The notes under the pieces: model-generated
What the model was told of the DNA's origin: nothing
The model's input: only the letters and a program-made list of their open reading frames with translations
The model's database searches: none
Program-made: the position numbers and the translations under genes
Shown: in pieces, positions 19,374 through 22,696 of the stretch
Layout: every line of letters begins with the position of its first letter
Numbering within the stretch: the first letter of the stretch is position 1
Origin: Ophiobolus disseminans
Lineage: Eukaryota; Ascomycota; Dothideomycetes; Pleosporales; Phaeosphaeriaceae
NCBI GenBank assembly: GCA_010093685.1
Contig: MU006241.1
Location: 777,363 to 800,058, forward strand
Direction: 5' to 3'
DNA: 22,696 nucleotides

Positions 19374-19790
19374 TTAAACGAACAACGAGCTCGACATCCA
19401 CACCATGCTGGATGCTACTTGTATTAACACCTACATATCACTAAACGCTGTGGAAGCACGAATGTTCTGCGCTATATCTGCTTTCGGTGAGCGACGTAGG
19501 CTCTGACGTCTAATTGGGCTCACCCAGCGTTTATGTCTCCTTCATCCACGCTCTTCTTCAAACTACAAGTTCATTAAGTCAGTTTAGGGTGCTTACAGTC
19601 ACGGTGTCGCACATCGCGCATGCGGTCTCTGAGCATGACGTAGATTATCTTTTGTTCGCAGGTGCCAAGCCAGTGAGGGCTTAGCTCCACTCAGGTTGGA
19701 CTAGCGTCATTCTGCTCTTCCCTTTGAGCCTTGTAGCCTCACAATCCATCACTCAGTTCGCCCACTCTTCCCTCTTAGTCTATTAGGTTA
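19374..19790. other. Intergenic, upstream of the minus-strand membrane-protein locus
   Basis: About 420 bases with no convincing gene. They probably hold promoter sequence for the minus-strand locus and the transition into repeat-derived DNA. Confidence 0.35.
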
Positions 19791-20203
19791 TAACGCCCGT
19801 TTTAAGCAATTAAGAGCTACCTTTATTGCAAGATTGCAATTCAATTGTAGCCTTATTTGCAGCATATTCTGCAGGGCGCAACCCACAATTTTACTCTGTT
19901 TTTCAGACGTTAGTGGGACACGCTAGTGGCCCCCACTTTTTACCTAACCCTCTCTAAATCAACTGCTAATTGTCCTATTATAGGCATCTACAACGGCGCG
20001 GCCTTTGTGCCTGTAAGAGGTTAGACCTCTACTGTTCTCAGTGGATACACTTCGGTTCATTGGAACATCATAGAACGTCATGGAATGTCCTGGAATGTCA
20101 TAGAATGTCCTGGAATGTCATGGAATGTCCTGGAATGTCATGGAATGTCCTGGAACTAGCTAGAAAAGATATGTTCTTCTAACAGCTGACAAATGTTGAT
20201 GTA
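19791..20203 (+). other. Retroelement-like leader/LTR remnant, left of the mariner insertion
   Basis: Sequence resembling a fungal LTR (GTTATAACGCCCG near 19789) runs into a 10-bp tandem array (20061-20160) and then into the TA target of the mariner element. With the mariner removed it continues at 21558 into a TATA-containing leader and a gag-like frame. No matching second LTR is in the window, so the LTR identity is only a suggestion. Confidence 0.3.
20061..20160. repeat. Ten tandem 10-bp units (TGGAATGTCC / TGGAATGTCA)
   Basis: Ten consecutive 10-bp units. From 20081 to 20150, units ending CC and CA alternate. Six contain GGAATG exactly; the first two, fifth and last diverge. The 10-bp period equals about one helical turn. 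Confidence 0.9.
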
Positions 20204-20230
20204 CAGTACTAGGTCAAAAGTTTTGAACCG
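20204..20230. repeat. Mariner left terminal inverted repeat
   Basis: Pairs with 21529-21555; mismatches are confined to bases 5-9 from the end. Confidence 0.92.
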
Positions 20231-20342
20231 CCAAGCTACTTAGCGCGAACTTCAACATTATCCACACTACCTTTACCCTCTCATAACTCAGCCAATATAT
20301 AAGCAAATTAAATTATTTTTGGTTCTGAGAATGCGCGCAAGG

Positions 20343-21470
20343 TCAATATTTAGTTTGCCAACCCTTTGCACGTCTGCATGCAGCGAGGCGTCGCGGCATA
20401 CTCAAGATAAGTCGCCTGATCAATGCTCCAGGTATCCTCCGCTAGCACTCTTTTAGAGCACTACAAAAGCTATCCCACTCTTCTTCTGCCACACTCAAAT
20501 TACTATACTGAGGATAGGATTTATTCATGTATCGTTTAAGGTGGAACCAGAGGTGCTCAATTGGATTAAGATCAGGTGAATAGGCTAGCTATTTGATAGG
20601 TGTGATGTGGTGACGCGCGAGGAAGCCCCTGACTACCTGCGAGGTGTGTATGCGAGCGTTATCCTGCATGAACAGTTGTGAACGCCTGTAGTGAGGCAGG
20701 AGTCCTTTTTTTAAGGCCTTAATGTAACTTTGGCTGGAGTACCCGCGCTTTGGAGCATCAGGATCGCAGTCTATTATGACTAGGTTACTCCTCTGCGCGC
20801 GACCCCTTTCATCCAACCACACACATGCCTATACCATCTAAGCTGGCTTCCTACCTGTTAGAGCTTCAGTTATCATCTCCTTCTTCTATTTTTCCCACGG
20901 AAAACGAAAGCACCACTCTGTATTACCCCTAGAACCCTTCTGAATTAAACACTCATCACTGAACTTGAGCGTGCGCTGTCTCTACGGGAATTTACGCTAA
21001 AGTTTACAGAAGATCTAACGCGCCTTAGCATGCTTAGCGGTAAGCTTTGGACGCTTTTTGCAGCGGAAATTAGTGAGGCCTTGTTGTTTAAGTACCCTGT
21101 ATAGTGTGGAGCGACTGGGTAGCTTCAAAGGGGTGCCCTCCGCGTTCACAAACACTGCCTCTTTGGCTAGATCTAAGTACTCAATCTTAGGAGCTGCGCG
21201 TACTTTTCTGTATATGATTTTTTCCTGGTGACGCGATAGTATACGAGGCCGCCCACTACGAGGACGCTCCTCTGTTGTAGCGGTTTTAGTGTAGGTGCGG
21301 AGGGTATATTTGATCGCGCTCTCGCTTCGTCCAAACTCGCCTGCAAGCTCCCGCACTGTCACCCCCAGCTCCCTCTTGGCGATGATCCTTAGGCGTTCGG
21401 CAGGACTAATATTTGGGCCACGGCGCACATTTTGATCTATTTCTTGTCCAAATCGGCGCTGTGTAGGCAT
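20343..21470 (-). pseudogene. Tc1/mariner transposase (DD34E), interrupted by TAG codons
   Basis: ATG at 21468-21470 (MPTQRRFGQEID) to TGA at 20343-20345: 375 codons in a single frame with no indel. The N-terminus holds two helix-turn-helix units (SPAERLRIIAKRELG; RELAGEFGRSESAIKYTLR) separated by RSGRPR, a GRPR-type AT-hook, as in Tc1 transposases. The catalytic domain shows FSDE (first Asp), MQDNARIHTS (second Asp) and SPDLNPIEH (Glu); exactly 34 residues lie between the second Asp and the Glu, so DD34E. All three acidic residues are kept. In-frame stops, all TAG, stand at expected Trp or Gln sites (after AKHAKAR, CKL, KFP, PWEK, GRKPA, MV, TPIK and KEC). The protein is dead but the frame is otherwise whole, so the inactivation looks purely RIP-driven. 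Confidence 0.92.
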
Positions 21471-21528
21471 AGTTATGACGCGTTGAACTTGTGGTGTTGG
21501 TGTTGTGAAAGCGGGGTTGGGAAAACCA

Positions 21529-21555
21529 CGGTTCAAAACTTTTGACGCGTGACTG
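21529..21555. repeat. Mariner right terminal inverted repeat
   Basis: Reverse complement of the left terminus over the inner 18 bases. It is followed by the TA duplication. Confidence 0.92.
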
Positions 21556-21557
21556 TA

Positions 21558-21891
21558 TGTAGAAACTTCCAGAAGCTAGCAGTCTGCTATAAAGTCAGCC
21601 TGCTCTCTGGCTCTAGATAGACTCCATCGAATTTATCTCTGTTCAACCTAGCCTTTCTGCAGTCTTCTGCCTAGCCCCTTACAGTACTAAAGCTTGATGT
21701 TATAGGCAGTAACTTCTATTAGTAGAACTTCTCTATAAAGGTGTACGCCACAATTTATGACGCTACTAAGGTGCTAGATAGCACTAAAACTATCCTAGAA
21801 CTGCCCTTGTATGCAGGCCTAATTCCTGAACCTGCTCTACTCGATATATCTAATATAAATCCTAGCAATACAGAGCATGTTAATGTAAGAA
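21558..21891 (+). pseudogene. Retroelement leader and gag-like N-terminal fragment
   Basis: CTATAAAG at 21588 is a plausible TATA box followed by a C/T-rich leader. From about 21660 a plus frame reads PLTVLKLDVIGSNFY-stop-stop-NFSIKVYATIYD and then ILELPLYAGLIPEPALLD, ending where the next LTR begins. The GSNFYxWxF...K pattern resembles the start of Copia-type gag proteins, and the two adjacent TAGs fit mutated Trp codons. The fragment is too short for a firm assignment. Confidence 0.4.
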
Positions 21892-21910
21892 TGTAAGCTT
21901 CGACAAGGTA

Positions 21911-21949
21911 TTTCCTTATTAGGAAATGTCACGTGACTGATCACGTGAC
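21911..21949. promoter_or_regulatory. Paired E-box palindromes with adjacent hairpin in Copia-2 LTR
   Basis: TTTCCT-TATT-AGGAAA (21911-21926) is followed by GTCACGTGAC (21928-21937) and ATCACGTGAC (21940-21949). Two CACGTG cores lie 12 bp apart. CACGTG is the classical bHLH recognition core; use by a host factor is inference. Confidence 0.5.
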
Positions 21950-22023
21950 CTGCCTAATCTAGTAATAGCTGTAAACGCTATATATATTATGCCTATTAGG
22001 CTGTTACTATCTATAGTAGCAAC

Positions 22024-22111
22024 GCGTAATCTATTACATTATGATTGCGTAATCCATTACATCATAATGTACAATCTATCTGTACGCGTAATCTATTATA
22101 TCGGATTACGC
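22024..22111. repeat. Four GCGTAATC motifs in Copia-2 LTR
   Basis: Direct copies at 22024-22031, 22047-22054 and 22086-22093 and an inverted copy at 22104-22111, each in an AT-rich ATTACAT-like context. They are probably LTR enhancer repeats. Confidence 0.6.
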
Positions 22112-22385
22112 ATATAGAGTGCTCTAGAACTAGATTGTATTTATAAGCAAAGAACCTTCTAGAGCTACTCTACAATGTATATAGACTCTCTTCTCTCTCT
22201 ATAGCTCGGTGTCTAACTATCAATCTTGTAACTAGTATATATATTTTATATTACTAGTATCTTCTCTACTCTTTACCCTACTTCCGTTGCGGCTATTACG
22301 TTATCAGCACGTGATAGTAGCCTCCTACTAGAAGAGGAATAGCCTGTTTCTACATACAGGCTACAATCCACGCCTCCTCTTGACA

Positions 22386-22400
22386 GGTTATGAGCCCGGG
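22386..22400 (+). other. Copia-2 primer-binding site (initiator tRNA-Met anticodon type)
   Basis: GGTTATGAGCCCGGG directly follows the LTR end. Its first twelve bases are complementary to the initiator tRNA-Met anticodon stem-loop, the same primer type as in Copia-1. Confidence 0.72.
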
Positions 22401-22696
22401 TTAGACCTAGGGTAACAGAGCCTAAGACAACTATTACATACTAGAGTAGTAGTTGTATAGTCGACTAGCGTAGACGCTAAGCCTATTGCAGGGGAAGCGC
22501 AAGACGCAGAAGTAGATCGACAAGCGCAGCTGAGCCTATTGCAGGGGAAGCGGAAGACGCAGTATATCGACAAGCGCAGCTAAGCCTATTATAGGGGAAG
22601 CACAAGACGCAAAAGAGACTAGTGGTTCTAGTACTCTATAAGTCGATTATTGCCTACAAAGGCAATAGGGTTGTCGAAATCCTTTTATCCTAAGAG
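22401..22696 (+). mobile_element. Copia-2 leader/gag start, truncated by window end
   Basis: Internal region downstream of the primer-binding site. It contains three tandem imperfect units of about 50 bp (22481-22533, 22534-22583, 22584-about 22612; core GCCTATTGCAGGGGAAGC) and then unique sequence. No clear gag frame is visible before the end. Confidence 0.5.
22481..22612. repeat. Tandem repeat of about 50 bp, 2.6 copies
   Basis: Units begin GCCTATTGCAGGGGAAGC and share AAGACGCA and ATCGACAAGCGCAGCT. Lengths are 53, 50 and a partial of about 29 bases. The third unit has RIP-type changes (TTATAGGG for TTGCAGGG). Confidence 0.8.

Larger units (their letters stand above)
20204..21555 (-). mobile_element. 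Complete Tc1/mariner-type element, RIP-inactivated
   Basis: 1352 bp bounded by 27-bp terminal inverted repeats (20204-20230 and 21529-21555). Their inner 18 bases (GTCAAAAGTTTTGAACCG) are identical, and both outer ends start CAGT. Each side abuts TA (20202-20203 and 21556-21557), the standard duplication of this superfamily. One transposase gene fills the interior. Confidence 0.95.
21892..22385 (+). repeat. Copia-2 5' LTR
   Basis: Starts TGTAAGCTTCG (or eight bases earlier at TGTAAGAATG) and ends TTGACA, directly followed by a primer-binding site. It contains paired CACGTG sites, four GCGTAATC motifs, TATA-like TATTTATAA near 22138-22146 and a CT-rich stretch after it, consistent with a U3/R promoter. 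The other LTR and the target duplication are outside the window, so the 5' boundary is approximate. Confidence 0.65.

Noticed and set aside
19970..20182. 70-residue frame with SWNV/MEC repeats
   Set aside because: It is simply the translation of the 10-bp tandem array and starts without a convincing ATG.
1..22696. CRISPR array, bacterial operon or riboswitch
   Set aside because: The regular repeats (15-bp, 10-bp, 50-bp) have no unique spacers between units, and the gene content is fungal.

Overview
This window looks like chromosomal DNA of a filamentous ascomycete (Pezizomycotina, plausibly Dothideomycetes). Evidence: the only two likely protein-gene loci with introns have short fungal introns (GTACGT donors, GCTGAC-type branch site, CAG acceptors); the mobile elements are typical fungal ones (Tad-like LINE, Copia, pogo/Fot1-like, Tc1/mariner); and those elements carry RIP-type (repeat-induced point mutation) damage, where Trp and Gln codons have become TAG/TAA by C-to-T and G-to-A changes. 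The genus is not resolved from sequence alone.

Layout. 1-11340 is a nest of retroelements: a Tad-like LINE (1-762, resumed at 8722-11340, with a 585-base run of N inside) was split by a 7.96-kb Copia element (763-8721, pol on the minus strand, 174-bp LTRs), which was in turn hit at 5433-5844 by a 5'-truncated copy of the same LINE family with a 13-bp target duplication. The Copia element also carries a long damaged reading frame on the opposite strand, between pol and its 3' LTR. 11341-13522 is a damaged pogo/Fot1-like transposase gene on the plus strand, interrupted by a 376-bp almost perfectly palindromic MITE (11903-12278). A 15-bp minisatellite (13699-13842) and a CAAGCC/GGCTTG hairpin cluster (13880-14003) mark the edge of the repeat block.

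14.7-19.4 kb is a gene island with little or no RIP damage: a C2H2 zinc-finger protein gene on the minus strand (14750-16096), a 2.1-kb divergent intergenic region with two conspicuous palindromes, a two-exon gene for a 67-residue single-pass membrane protein (18235-18493, plus), and a less certain minus-strand membrane-protein locus (18804-19373) with an unresolved 5' end.

From about 19.8 kb repeats resume: a retroelement-like leader with ten phased 10-bp repeats, a complete but RIP-inactivated Tc1/mariner element (20204-21555, TA duplications, DD34E transposase), a short gag-like coding remnant, and then the 5' LTR, primer-binding site and leader of a second Copia-type element running off the window end. 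There is no operon structure. The genes do not visibly work together; the unifying theme is a small gene island between RIP-inactivated, nested transposons. In five element reading frames the same mutational process has replaced catalytic residues (mostly Asp to Asn) in addition to creating stops.
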